Shown piece by piece: positions 1 to 11,820 of a stretch of DNA of 64,000 nucleotides. The stretch comes from Glandiceps talaboti (taxonomy: Eukaryota > Hemichordata > Enteropneusta > Spengelidae). The stretch covers positions 13,889,759 through 13,953,758 of the forward strand of contig NC_135559.1 in NCBI RefSeq assembly GCF_964340395.1, read 5' to 3'. Under the pieces are notes generated by a model. It had not been told where the DNA came from. It did no database searches and was given only the letters and a program-made list of their open reading frames with translations. The stretch's first letter is position 1. Each line of letters begins with the position of its first letter. A program made the translations under genes and the position numbers.

Positions 1-271
1 AATATTGTTTACAATATTGACTGATTGATTCATATTTATCATATTTCCCATGATGCAACATTCAGGATATTCAAGATGGCGGTTTTGCAAGTTCCCTATT
101 CTGCATTGATTAACATTTCTAGATATGAAATAACATTATCAAATCCATATCATTGCAAATAGTGGTGCATCAAATGTTTTGTTGTCAGCGTTGAAAAAAA
201 TTATCAGAAATTCCCTCTAAAACAAGCCCACATTTGACAATTTTTTCCCATTCCTTTCCTTTCCTCTTCAG

Positions 272-453
272 GTGATTACACATCGGGATCTCGGAATTCT
301 GGATATGTGCCCTCAAACAATGGACTAGAAACATTAACTGAATCGTCACAAAAATACAAGAACAGTGAGAGTGAAAATTCAGGAGCAGCCTCTGTGAGGT
401 TATCACTCTGGACGTTCTGTTTACTTGTAGCATTCGCTGTTGTGACTTTGTAA
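272..453 (+). CDS. Last exon of a probable GPI-anchored cell-surface protein (5' part outside window)
   Basis: A pyrimidine-rich tract ending in CAG at 271 is followed by an open frame (two bases complete a codon from the previous exon) that runs to TAA at 451-453. It has no ATG, so a start-based ORF search misses it. The encoded tail is a hydrophilic Ser/Asn/Glu-rich stretch (begins DYTSGSRNSG), then a small-residue cluster (NSGAAS) and a terminal hydrophobic run (LSLWTFCLLVAFAVVTL) with nothing after it. That order of linker, small omega-type residues, short spacer and hydrophobic end is the known layout of a GPI-anchor signal, so the mature protein would sit on the outer cell surface. A C-terminal transmembrane segment without a cytoplasmic tail is the alternative. 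The family cannot be named from this exon; glypican-like proteins end this way, but nothing here is specific to them. Confidence 0.6.
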
Positions 454-812
454 AGTACTGCCCATCCAACCTTCCTTACCCTACATGGTAGAATGGTAGA
501 GTCCACCTCTTCCATTCCTTTTTGAAGCTTACCTATGCTCATGTGCATTTGGTAGATTCCACTTGGTGATGGGTGTGTACAGGTTACAGACGGATGGATC
601 CAGAAGATGCGGATTCCAAGTGGATCAGAGGTGGAGAAATGCATTTACAAGTTTGGATATTATTATTTATAAAAGCAATGCATTTTGTTGTAAAAAATAG
701 TTTTTCCCCAATGGAATTTCCTAAATATTAGTTTTAGACCTAATAGACGAATTTAATCTGAAATTTTAAATTAAGGCTCTGCGCTGGCAGCTATATATAC
801 AGTTGATTGTAT

Positions 813-818
813 AATAAA
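813..818 (+). terminator. Candidate polyadenylation signal AATAAA
   Basis: An AATAAA hexamer lies about 360 bases downstream of the stop codon of the GPI-type exon, in AT-rich sequence. It is a plausible 3' end signal for that gene. The hexamer is common by chance in DNA this AT-rich, so the call rests on position only. Confidence 0.3.
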
Positions 819-1754
819 CACTTAATAAGTAGATCTTCCATAGTCTAAATTGAAGTTTAACCTGTGTACTTTGATTCTAAATGTGTATTGGGCTAATGAT
901 TAGCACCCTCTAGTGGTAAGAATTGATATTCTGCTGTTGTTATGACACTCGATCCGTGCCACAAAATGGAATGGTTTACCCGTCTTTTCATCAATGTTCC
1001 CACCAACTTTTGCAACTTTCTTTTTTCATATTGTTTACTGACTTTCCAGAAGGCTTCTGAAATTATCTCACTGAAATGACAAATTTTCGCTCTTGGCTTC
1101 ATTATTGAGTGAAAAATGACACCAAAGGAGATATTTACATAGTTAAATGACAGCAGTCAATTCACTAGAGCTAAACAGTACCCCAATGTGCATGCTCCTG
1201 CCTTTTGTGAAGGAAAAACACGTCCATATTTTGAAAGTGTCTATTTTTGAATGGAATTTGTATGTTTGATTGCTTGTTTACCACATGTTTTGTTTGTTTG
1301 TATGTATGAATCCTTCGTACTACGGGTATTTACTTAAAACAGTGGACATCTTTTCCGTACGTCATGTAAAGAACATAAAAACTTTCATAACTAATAGACC
1401 TGGTAGTTTGGATAGATAGATAGGTAGATCATTAGATCATGTGGTGGCACTCTTCAATAATCTGTGTAACCAGTTGGCCCCACTTTAGTGGTTGAGGTAG
1501 CGATGTAGTTGGCTGTGAGGAATCATGTCACACTTTGGAGAAAATCCTACCTCCAAATGAAAATTTTTATTCCCCATGTATGGCTAAATCATTGTAGACT
1601 CTCCAATACTTACAAGTCTGCAGTTCTATTCTCTTGTTGTGTACTGAATTGTAGCTAAAAATGGCAACATTTTAGCTAAACATGCTTCAACATTGCAACA
1701 ATCAGTGCTTGTTCATGTAATGAATAGCTTATATACAAACAGTTTGTTCGGACT

Positions 1755-2125
1755 ACAACCTGCGAAAAAATACCAAAGCATTTGCTTGAATGAAGTGAGC
1801 CAAGGAAAGACTTCATGCAAAGACAAAATTAGGTAAAAACAACAACACAACAACACAACTGATACAAAAACACATGACGCTTTTTTATATTTGTGGAAAT
1901 TATATTGTAACATTATCAGTTGTACTCGGTTGTTATATGATGTAGCATTCTATCACCAAATAGAGTTATGGGATCCAGGCTCCTGGCACTATTTACATTG
2001 TATGTCTTTGCACGAAACTTGCCTCATTACTGCTTACCACAAGTAAGCGAATGCACCAGTGTTTTTTCACGGGATATATAACATTATCAGCATTTGTAGA
2101 CACCATGGCATACTGTGAGTTTGTA
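1755..2125 (+). repeat. Dispersed repeat, copy 1 (second copy at 38600-38985)
   Basis: A stretch of about 370 bases aligns by eye, in the same orientation, with 38600-38985 inside an intron of the ERICH6-like gene. Shared words include GAATGAAGTGAGC, AAAATTAGGTAAAAACAACAAC, CATTGTATGTCTTTGCA and TTATCAG.TTTGTAGACAC in the same order with small indels. No terminal inverted repeats or coding content are visible. It is most likely an old non-autonomous mobile element of unknown class. Confidence 0.7.
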
Positions 2126-2528
2126 GTGCAAACAAATATGGCAACAATGTATCAGAACTACACACAGTGTCACATTTTGTAGACTTCATGGCACCATATT
2201 ATTTTTGCAACAATGTATCACAACCAAAACAGTGTACCAAGGTTGAATTTTGTGTAGACAAGATGGCACCAATAGTACTAAATTGGCCACCACATGGCTC
2301 CCATTTGTCTACCAACATATGCCTTCATTTGTTTTGCTTTATCATGTCAATGAATGCAATAAATAAGGCAACATTGAAATGCAAGTAGAAAATAAAGGAA
2401 GTTAGCATAACATCTGTGGTACTGCAGACTTGTAGGACATAGGGGCTTTCTAATTTTGGTTACGCCAACTACTAATGAAACCTTTATGTTTGTTTTTTTC
2501 CCTTACCCATATACCCACCATTATTCAA

Positions 2529-2742
2529 TGTATCACCCCTCCCTACCCAAAACCTTGGTATAACCATATTGTTAGAGTTTGCTCTATTACTATAGAGAGG
2601 GGTGAGTAGTAGTAAAAGTAAGAATCTTACCATGTTATTACTTCCAACGTATCACCCCCTCCCTACCCACAAACTTGGTATAACCATATTGTTAGAGTTT
2701 GTTCTATTACTGTGGAGAGGGGTGAGTAGCAGTAAAAGTAAG
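2529..2742 (+). repeat. Two-copy tandem duplication, unit about 120 bp
   Basis: The block beginning TGTATCACCCCTCCCTACCC and running through CTTGGTATAACCATATTG and GAGAGGGGTGAGTAG is repeated at once with a few substitutions (second copy starts near 2649). This explains the similar open frames on both strands here. Confidence 0.85.
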
Positions 2743-3716
2743 TCTTTTGTTGACATTAAGGTAGAAATAATTTTACAGATGATATAAGAGATCATTATTG
2801 CCAATATGGAAACCCAAATCATGTATGTTAATAGTATTATTTTACAGTTATAAGCAGATAATGAAGTGAATTTATCCACTTTCAACTTGCTTGATTTAAA
2901 AGGGGTACTGCTCTGTGAGATGATATAATCCATTTTTCTTAACTGTAACAACATATTTGACCTGTCTTTGTAAAAAAAACTTAATCTTTGTCAGTCTTAT
3001 CGAATTCTTACCTATTCCGTCAGTCAGCTTAACACTTAATTTATTCGAAATGATATGCGTAATTCACACAACCTTCCATCTGACCCTAATTATTATATAT
3101 TTAAATTATATGCATAATTCACAATCTACCTATCAGTACCATTGGTTGCATATGACTTATGCTAATTTATTCAAAGCAGTCAACTTTCTAGCAATGCCAT
3201 TGGTAGCTTTGGACTTCAATGATTATTTATTCAAATTATATGCATATGCCTTACCATAAGAAAGTACTCCCTAAAAACTAAATGAACAAAAACTTGTATT
3301 AAAAATGTACTATGAAGTAGATCATATCCTGAAAACCAATCAAAGTAAGACCAAATAAAAAAATAAAATGAAGTAGTCCTTGCTCAACTTTGGTGCATAC
3401 AATATGACAGTGGTTGAAATCTTCACCCCTGAATGTTTAGTTTGTATGATATCATTTTAGAAAGGAAATGTCATGGATAAGAACATACAGAGTTTGAAAA
3501 CTGGAATTATTTTCCTCACAGAGTAGTTTTTATGACTAATGTGTTCCATTTATCATTTGTTGATTTTCCCCCATTTCAGCTTTTCCTCCGAGTAAGTTTG
3601 TTTTTTGAAAACCATACTGCTTGAATCCCATATATGGATGAAATGTTACCATATATGGCTGTGTATTATGATTGTACAAGGTATTTCTGTATGCAAACAT
3701 TACTGAATTGTGAGAA

Positions 3717-3840
3717 TCCTTATTTGGAAGAAGGATTTCCTTTTATAGAAAATGTACAGTCATCTAACCAAAGTGACAAGAGTTCATCCTTATTTGGAAG
3801 AAGGATTTCCTTTTATAGAAATGTAGTCATGTAACCATAG
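3717..3840 (+). repeat. Two-copy tandem duplication, unit about 70 bp
   Basis: TCCTTATTTGGAAGAAGGAT followed by TTCCTTTTATAGAAA and a tail with AACCAAAGTGACAA occurs twice in direct orientation with near identity, so the duplication is recent. No gene is associated. Confidence 0.85.
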
Positions 3841-6800
3841 TGACAATAGTTGAAATAGAAAACAAGATGCAGTATTTTTTCACGTTGCTTGTTTGCCAAA
3901 ATCCAAAACGTAATATGTTCATCAATAATTATTTTTCATACATTTGTAGACATTTTATTACCATGCATGCACATATTTCTGGAATGAAATTTTTAAAAGA
4001 AAACATGTTGCAAGGTTAGAATTTCTGTTTTTGTCAAGTTGTTTTGGTTCGTACAAAATGGTCAGTTCTCTTGACAACTCAGGACAAAATGACAAACCAT
4101 TTGAAATAATTTATGACATTCCTGTAGATCAAACTAGCGAAGGAAAAATTTGTTTCTTGACCCCTACTTTGCATGCAGTTTGCGAGTCTCTTTGAACCTT
4201 CATTTGTGTTTAGGCAGGTGTTGTGACCTTTGACCCAATAGTAATTTGCTTGTTTTATGTCATGATACATCCATACTTGTAACAGAGAATCTGATTGGAT
4301 GAATCCATAGGTCAAAGGTCCTTCATTCTCTAGCTTGTTTTGTTTATCACAGTGCAGCTGAAATACACACGAAATATTATGTTCACTCTGCCATGAATAA
4401 CTTCAAGGTTTTTGTATTTAACCGAAAGTGATTATTTTTCTCGTTTTGCACAGAGCTAAAAATCTCTACATGTTGTTATATATCGTATTGTTGATATTCA
4501 CACCTTATGCCATGTATAGTTTCTTAAAGAAAATCCCAGGTGTGCCGTAGGTTTTGTCCATTGATTGGGCCTGGAACCAGGTGTACCTAGGTGTAAGTTT
4601 GCTTGATCTGTTTTGAATTGTCTTTTAGAACAGATGTGATATCAACAAAATGATATGTTGTATGATGCATGTTTTGATTTTTTTTCCAACTCTGTTGCCG
4701 TCACATTGAGTTAGTTGCAGTGAAGTGACTTTTATTACTTTTAGTTTTTCTGTAAGTTATATTGTCGAACCTCTTATCCCAGCTTGCATGTATATAGTGA
4801 TTTCTTTGTGGTATGCTTTGCCTTTTCAGGAATAAGAGGGTAAAAATGTGTAGTTGTGTATGTTGCCGTTTGTATGTACTTCCCAGTGTTGCACTGCCTC
4901 TTTTTTGTTCACTTCTGTCAATCATTTCTCTTGTACCCGCCCATGAATGGAGTTCTGCCTCCTCATTGCTAAAGACCATGCTTTGAGTTTGTAAGGGAGC
5001 ACCTGATTGGACTGTTTGGTGTCTATGCAAATAGGCAAATACAAATGCTAATTAGATGATTCAGATGATTTCATTGGTTGAAATTAACCTTTAACCTTTG
5101 AAATTCACCCAATGGCAGATCTCAATCGATTTACAGTGATACAGGAGAGTGGTTGAGCAGATCTGAGTGTTATGTTACCATTTTGTCTTATTGCTTTCAG
5201 TGTTCTCGAATCAATATATTTTGTCATTTTTAAGTTGTAAATTAAAAAGAAAAGCATGTATGTACATGAAATTATGTGAAAAAAATGTAAAAAATGGACA
5301 GATCTTTGAAATTTTGTACATACATGTTTAGTTATCAAGAGAAGTGTATAGGAAGTACATGTATAGTAAAGAACATATTATTTTTCCAGAAAGAAATGAT
5401 TTTAGTTCTGATGTAGCATTTTAGGCCTAATGAAAAAGTAAAAGCTTAAAAATCAAAACATTTTTTAAAACATTGGAGAGAGAAATTCATAATATTAACA
5501 GAGACTAGAGTACTACTTTAGCTTTTGTAACTACTTCATTCACTGACTAAAGATCTAGTTTATAAAACAATGTTATGTACTTCACGGCAGCCATTTTGGA
5601 TTTGGAATGGCGGCCATCTTTTGAAGAACTACATCAACAAGCAAACACATATGATCAGAGTTGATTTTGTCAGAATTTAGAGATTAAGTACTATTGTTCC
5701 ACTTTTTGAAAGAATAGAAGTCAAAAAGTTTGCATGCTTCCAATATTATCTTTTCAAATGGCTGAATCCATCTGATATGATGGAATATCTTTAAGATGAA
5801 TAACAATGAAGTGTAAGAAATTTATCTTCAGACTACCACTTGTATTTCATCCTGTTGTTCAGATAGAGTTGATTGGCAACTACAAAGTGTTTATACTAAT
5901 TACTTTGTCTCTAAAAAAAAAAAGTCGCAAGGTGTGAACAATGAGTTACATTATTAAGAAGAATGACTTCACCCACCTATTTGCTTGGTGATGGTGTGTC
6001 ATACGTCTAATGTAGCTCAGTCCACTTTGTCAGAACAGTGGGTATGGAAGCTTGTTTCCAGAGGGGAGGAGTCAAATACATTCAAGAATGTTCATCCCTG
6101 CTATGCCTATTTATGCTAATTTATGCAAATTTTAGACTGATTCTTACAAGAATTGTCAGTGTTGTGCTAATGTAGTCTTACTTAATTTCTAGCTTACGAT
6201 CTTTTGTTACGTTTAAATTAAAACAGTTCTGATGATATTTGCCAAAAGCTATACAATGCATCCTTCCCTTACGTTTGTGTACTTTTAAAAAAAGAAGAAA
6301 GCTAAGACGCAACCATATATATGTATCTCTCCAATTTGCGTTCATTTCTATTTATTTGCGTTCTTATTTAACAGCATTTTTCATCTTCTGAACATAATGC
6401 TTAATGGTTTTTTTTGTAAAGGTCATGTAAAGTTATGTATTCTTAAAATATGAAAATTAAAAAAAAAATGATTTGAAATTAATAAATGGTCTATGTTTGA
6501 TTGACATGTGAAGTATGCAGTTTAGTGCACTAGGACATGTAGTATTTGTTAAAATGTTTTCCAAAGGAAAATATGCAAATCCTGCTACAAATGTACCATA
6601 CACTATACTGTACTATATAAAGTGTTTTGGTACAGGCAAGGGAAATATATTATATTTTGAGCCTGTAGACAATGAAAACAACAATCTATGGAATATTACA
6701 GGTCCCTATGGTGCGACTTGTGTATGTACAGAATGAAAGATGTGTCGTTGAGGGCGCTTTTCATTAGCAGTTTTCACGATGTGGTTGTTCATTGTCCTGA

Positions 6801-7175
6801 ACCAATCGATTTGTATTATTTTACATCAGCTGTTACAAATTACAAATGGTGCATTCTTGATGGTGGATTGTGAAATCAAATGTCATGTACAGAAATTATT
6901 ACCCGCTTTGTAACAATGTGGTGGGTCGCACGTTTGAACTACCCCTTAAAGAAATTCATTTTAAAGAAAATATGAAGCGTACTCTATTACCGTTAAGGCA
7001 AGGAAAGGAAGGCACAATATTGCGATGGGAAAATTTTTCATTGAGATAGAAAATTAGTCAACTTAATTATACATTTCTTTCAAAACTAAAAGCTTGTACA
7101 CTTATTTTGATAATCTGATGTTGAATACTTCTAAAAATATCGTCCCAATTAAATAATACAGAGCATGTCGTATTG

Positions 7176-7279
7176 TAGACTGTCAGATACGTCGTGACGT
7201 TTCGCCCTCACCGGCCTCCTCTCACAGAGGGGTTGGCCGATGTTTGAGGGCGCCCCGTCACGGCGTACCTTACAGACTA
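7176..7279. mobile_element. 104-bp MITE with perfect 9-bp target duplication
   Basis: The element starts TAGACTGTCAG and ends CTTACAGACTA, forming imperfect terminal inverted repeats. Directly flanking copies of GTCGTATTG at 7167-7175 and 7280-7288 are an exact 9-bp target-site duplication. The matching position in duplication block B (near 16645-16660) has no insertion, so it is a paralogous empty site. Related copies lie at 54943-55044 and, more degraded, 43431-43553. A 9-bp duplication is usual for Mutator/MULE-type and some other families; the superfamily is not settled. Confidence 0.85.
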
Positions 7280-7479
7280 GTCGTATTGCATGTATAAATT
7301 GGCTCAAAAGTTATAACATAACTTCCACCCAAGCTAGAAAGACGAATGTTAATAATAAGGTCGCCTCTAGATGGCAGTATACATTATCAAAACCAATTTC
7401 TTCACAAAGGTCAAATATGGCGTCATAGTTGCAACTAAAATATGAACTAAACTATAACTAACATCTGTAAAATTGTACG

Positions 7480-7640
7480 TACAATAACAAATATATTACA
7501 CATTTTTTATAGCTTTTTACAATGTATTGAGTTACAAACGCATACTTACTTCAAAGTTGTTTCATACCGATTTGATAATCTTGTTTGAAAATTAAAAATC
7601 CAAAATTAATATCAAATCCTCATCCATATCGCCACTTTAA
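7480..7640. mobile_element. Partial copy of the TTAA-flanked inverted-repeat element family
   Basis: The right part, ending TCCATATCGCCACTTTAA, matches the right half of the full-length element at 61516-61883. Shared interior words include GTACAATAACAAA, CAATGTA and TTCAAA/TCAATGTTGTTTCA. A further deleted copy lies in block B near 16850-16950. The left end is not recognisable here. Confidence 0.6.
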
Positions 7641-8229
7641 TCCCAAGTCCTGAAGAAGAAGACCTGGGGACTCAAAGTATAAAGCAAGAATTATTTAAGT
7701 ATTTTGGGGCAGTGCAAAGTTTTACATGTAATTATCTTGTAATAGTGCATTGGTGTTTTATGTCCCTGGCGTGACTACAGCAGCTATCATTACACGTCAG
7801 CCTAGACCTTCTCTATAGTGGTCTGAGCCTAGACTAACAATTAACTCCAAGAGATCATTTATAATTCCTTTGTCTACTGTTACGTTAGTATACATGCTTG
7901 TGATCAATAGGTAATTGTCTCTAGAACACAGTTATATTATATTACGTGTATCCACACACAAAGCTATTTTCCTTGTCTGTGGTGTAACACAACAGATTTG
8001 TCGTGAAGAATTGGTTTCCAAGTGTTAAATAGCACATTTAACATTGCCTTCCATGGCATAGGAAGTTGATATCTTGAAGGTTTAAATAACGCATGCGCTT
8101 TTGCTGTAAAAACCTGTAAAACTGATCTCGTGCTGGCAGTGACGTAATAGTATAGACAGATCATTCGTACCTTGATAATTACAATGTGTATGCAAATTCG
8201 TGGTCGAGGTATTTCAAATTAGCTTTCAT

Positions 8230-8336
8230 TGAGTAGGGAAAATACCCATGCGACTTCAGTTCTCTCGTTTTATCACACGGCAATACATCTGTGACCGATA
8301 TAAGCTTAGAAACGTTGCTACCATTGAAGCCGACAG
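8230..8336 (+). promoter_or_regulatory. Probable promoter and 5' UTR exon of LRR-Ig receptor copy 1
   Basis: A strong donor (GACAG/GTAAGTCG) ends a candidate non-coding exon at 8336. The receptor coding exon has an acceptor (CAATTGCAG) at 9699, 27 bases before its ATG, so an upstream UTR exon must exist, and this is the best donor seen. An ACGCATGCGC motif resembling an NRF1-type element and a TGACGTA CRE-like motif lie just upstream (about 8090-8150). Both recur in duplication block B. The transcription start is not determined. Confidence 0.4.
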
Positions 8337-8902
8337 GTAAGTCGATCGTTGATTTTACAGTTACGATTAACCGTGATCACCAGCTCTCAGGCTTTCGCAA
8401 AACATCGACATACATACATGAGGTCTGAATGTTAATATTTGAAAAAAGGGTTCCTAGCAGCTAGCTAGGGGTGTGGCAAGTCATTAATCCGAGATAATCA
8501 ATTGTTATTTACCATCTTTATTTACGTGAAATCACCAGCCAGGTTTTCACACGATAAACCCCACCCAAAAAACATATTCACTACTGGATATATTGTAGGA
8601 CCGGATAGAAGAAACCCAAGTGATAAATCATACGTCAAAACAAGGTTCTTGCATGTATAGGTAGACATTACAAAACCTTAAATTTGGGATCTAAAGAGAC
8701 GATATACTAAATATCAACCGTTGTAGCAAGATCCCAAGTAGATCAAAATATAGCTGCAGTGGACAGTACTTATGCTGGGTATTTATGCATGTTATGTAAG
8801 TGATGTTGTCGGTTTTAACTGGGTCAGAAGCAGTTAATATATGCTATAGTATTACACTGTGTCTATACCAGTGTTCCGCGATATTCAAAGCTTACGTTCC
8901 TC

Positions 8903-9230
8903 TAGACTCTCTCCCAGTCTTCAGAGCATCCATAAAAGGGCTGTTTTATATGTACCGATATATACTGTACTTGAATCCCGGACTTGAATATCCTTGTACT
9001 GTGGGCCTTCATCTACAACGTTGTGGTAATCATTCGTTGATGACGTGTTACTGCGATGTACGTCCATCGCGATAACACAGAGCATCGCAGTAACACGTCA
9101 ATGAATGATAGGCCCTTGTAATCGATGAGGGCCCACAGTACAAAATATATTCGAGTACAATTATGCAGTAGATATCGGTACATACAAAACAGTCCCTTTA
9201 AGCGATGCTCACAGGACTGTGAGAGAGTAT
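8903..9230. mobile_element. Fold-back (long inverted repeat) element
   Basis: Two arms of roughly 130-160 bases are imperfect reverse complements around a centre near 9068. Matching words include TGTACCGATAT, GTACTGTGGGCC and GACGTGTTACTGCGATG on the left, each reverse-complemented on the right. The RNA or single strand would form a long hairpin. I did not find clear target duplications at its edges. It lies in the 5' UTR intron of receptor copy 1. Confidence 0.75.
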
Positions 9231-9408
9231 GGCTGGCTGGCTGGCCATCCGTCCGTCAATTCATAGACAATAGATATTGTCTATGGTCAATTATCAATAT
9301 TGTAACTACCTAATTATCTCTCTTCGCATGTGTACACTTATAAGTCATTCTGGCTATCAAAACATACCTGTTTACCTGTATGTCTGTCTTTCCTTTCAGC
9401 TTCTTTTC

Positions 9409-9585
<177 letters not shown>

Positions 9586-9726
9586 ATAATATGGGCGTAA
9601 GTCCAGAAGTGTGTACATATTCGCACATGTTATTGTGTGAATGCAAGGTACATGTATTAATAATGTACTAACTTAAAGCCTATTTTCTATCAATTGCAGA
9701 AAGATATCTATTAACTTAGGTATACG

Positions 9727-11820
9727 ATGGCAATCGTTATATCATTGGTGGCGCTATTTATCTTCGGTAATATCCATGTAGAAGCTTTGCAATGTCCATC
9801 GGTCTGTCACTGTTATGATAATCTTGAAACAGATTGCAACTACCAATATTTGACAGAAATACCATCCAATATTTCCGATGACACTATCCATCTTCGTCTT
9901 GACGATAATGCTTTGACATCAATTCAAGATGGCGCATTTGAAGCACTGCCTGATTTGTGGTACCTTGAACTCAGTGGAAATGACATAGAAACGATATCAG
10001 TTGATGCGTTCAGAGGATTAGGCAAACTAGAAGAACTTTATTTGGATGAAAACGAAATAACGGTATTACAGGCGGACATGTTCAGTGATTTGTCATCATT
10101 GAATAGACTCAATCTTGACTCAAACTCCTTGACTACGATTTCAACTGGGGCCTTCAATGGATTGGGTAATCTTGAAAGGCTGGACCTAATGGGAAATAAC
10201 CTTCAAGTTTTGCCATCAAACATTTTTAGTGGTTTATCCTCAGTACAATTTCTCATTCTGAGCTCTAACCAGATAACGTCCATTTCAGAGGATGCCTTTC
10301 AAGGGTTAACGAACTTATCACACCTTAGGCTGGACCAAAACCAGATTGCTGAATTGCAAGCTAACGTCTTCAACGGTTTGTCTTCTTTGCAACAACTCTA
10401 TCTCTACTCAACCGGTATAACTAGTATTGCTGACGAAGCCTTTCAAGGGTTGAGCAATTTGGAAGGATTGCACCTGAACAACAACAAAATTACTGAAATA
10501 CGAATGGATATGTTTAGTGGTTTGACTAAATTGAGTGAATTGGATTTGGCAGGTAACTTACTGACCAGTACGCCCTCTTTCGTCCAGCCGTATCTCCAAA
10601 ATCTCAGGATCCTGAACCTGTGTGGTAACAACGTAACATCCCTCCCCACTGGCGTTTTCGTAGGACTCAATCATTTGGAAAGCCTGTGTCTAAGCGATAT
10701 GGGTTTGGAAGCATTGCCCAACGATTTCTTTAATATCGCTCAAAATGTTAGTTTTTTAGATCTTAGCAACAATCGGTTCACTACACTCCCACTATTGAAC
10801 TCCCCAAGTATTTCATCTTTCTTCAGCCGTGATGTTGAAATATATCTCGCTGGAAATCCCATACGAGTCATTGGACCACGAGCCTTTTACGGATTCTATG
10901 GCGTTAGCTTAAACCGCCTCGACCTTAATTTCAAAAGTATGAATCTCGAGGAGTTAGACAAAGACGCATTCGAAGGTATCGATGTTAATCACTGTTCCAT
11001 TCACCTCGAATACAATCAGTTGACAACACTACATCCACATACATTTGAGTTCTTTAGTGGGGTATCCAACTTGTGGGCAAACATTTTCTTGACTGACAAC
11101 CCATGGGCATGTGACTGTCATCTGCAGGCATTCAAAAAATGGGTCGAGGACTTTGATTTGCGGTTTGATACGAAAATTGTGAATTGGTGGACGAAATGTC
11201 ACACTCCCGATGCATACGCTGGTACCAGTTTTGATGATGTTAAGGCTGCAGACATGACCTGCAGCCCTCCTGCATTTTATGAACCAATTAAGTCGAATTC
11301 TGTCGATGAGGGCGATTCTGTCCAATTGGACTGTAGTGTTTATGGAGCTCCTGTACCAAGTGTGTATTGGATCACACCTTTTGGCGAATTGTCCGATGAA
11401 ATGTCCCGCGTGTACGCTGTCTTGTCAAGCAACGCTCTTTATATTTCGTCCCCGACTTTGGAACACCAGGGAACCTATGCATGTGTGGCTAATAATGAGA
11501 ACGGTACGAACGTAGGTCTCAGACATTTAACAGTAAATGTGGCGCCGACAACATCACCAACTGCAACTGAAGAATCCAATAATGACAAAGGTAAAGGGTC
11601 GAAAAGCACAGGACCAAATGGGGCAACCATGGCTGGGTTATTTATCGGAGGGCTTCTTGTCGGATTGGTATGTGTGATTATTGCTTTGGTCGTCTTTCTC
11701 TGTGTCAGAAATAGAAGGATGAAGCGTGAAGATAAGGAGGACAGTGCGCCCTCAAAGACAACAATGAGTGACATTCAAGGAAACGATGTGAACGACGAAA
11801 CTGAACACGGACCACTATAG
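9727..11820 (+). CDS. LRR-Ig single-pass membrane receptor, copy 1 (697 aa, one coding exon)
   Basis: A cell-surface recognition protein of the LRR-Ig class. Residues 1-20 form a signal peptide (MAIVISLVALFIFG...). A cysteine-rich LRRNT cap follows (CPSVCHC, C at about 23-37), then about 16 leucine-rich repeats of 22-25 residues (LxxLxLxxNxI...AFxGL) to about residue 450. Next come an LRRCT cap (NPWACDCHLQAF, about 456-515), one Ig domain (cysteines near 534 and 584, YACVA motif), a Thr/Ser/Gly linker and a transmembrane helix near 636-660. A charged tail of about 35 residues has no ITIM, TIR or kinase. The start is supported by an in-frame TAA just upstream (near 9712) and a splice acceptor at 9699. 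Such proteins serve in adhesion, neural guidance or, in lancelets, putative immunity; ligand and signalling are unknown. A close paralogue lies at 26771-28816. Confidence 0.95.
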   Translation: MAIVISLVALFIFGNIHVEALQCPSVCHCYDNLETDCNYQYLTEIPSNISDDTIHLRLDDNALTSIQDGAFEALPDLWYLELSGNDIETISVDAFRGLGKLEELYLDENEITVLQADMFSDLSSLNRLNLDSNSLTTISTGAFNGLGNLERLDLMGNNLQVLPSNIFSGLSSVQFLILSSNQITSISEDAFQGLTNLSHLRLDQNQIAELQANVFNGLSSLQQLYLYSTGITSIADEAFQGLSNLEGLHLNNNKITEIRMDMFSGLTKLSELDLAGNLLTSTPSFVQPYLQNLRILNLCGNNVTSLPTGVFVGLNHLESLCLSDMGLEALPNDFFNIAQNVSFLDLSNNRFTTLPLLNSPSISSFFSRDVEIYLAGNPIRVIGPRAFYGFYGVSLNRLDLNFKSMNLEELDKDAFEGIDVNHCSIHLEYNQLTTLHPHTFEFFSGVSNLWANIFLTDNPWACDCHLQAFKKWVEDFDLRFDTKIVNWWTKCHTPDAYAGTSFDDVKAADMTCSPPAFYEPIKSNSVDEGDSVQLDCSVYGAPVPSVYWITPFGELSDEMSRVYAVLSSNALYISSPTLEHQGTYACVANNENGTNVGLRHLTVNVAPTTSPTATEESNNDKGKGSKSTGPNGATMAGLFIGGLLVGLVCVIIALVVFLCVRNRRMKREDKEDSAPSKTTMSDIQGNDVNDETEHGPL

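Larger units (their letters stand above)
454..6500. other. 3' flank and intergenic region without a recognisable gene
   Basis: I see no exon with splice sites and coherent coding content here. The open frames present are short and of AT-rich composition. The stretch holds the probable 3' UTR of the first gene, a dispersed repeat copy (1755-2125), two local tandem duplications (2529-2742 and 3717-3840) and AT-rich unique sequence. Confidence 0.5.
6500..8160 (+). repeat. Segmental duplication block A (upstream part of unit 1)
   Basis: This stretch matches, in order and orientation, two separated pieces downstream: about 6540-6800 with 13740-14030, and about 6970-8150 with 16495-17420. Anchors are AATATGAAGCGTACT, GGCACAATATTGCGATGGGA, TCCTGAAGAAGAAGACC, GTAACACA/GCAGATTTGT and AACGCATGCGCTTT. 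In the second copy an ATP-grasp gene and an LDLa exon lie between the pieces. I see no coding sequence inside the block. Its end lies just upstream of a likely 5' UTR exon for the first receptor, so it probably includes promoter-proximal DNA. Confidence 0.85.

Noticed and set aside
6515-6873. Open frames in duplication block A
   Set aside because: The matching stretch in block B (13740-14000) breaks the frame with indels, so there is no sign of protein-level conservation.
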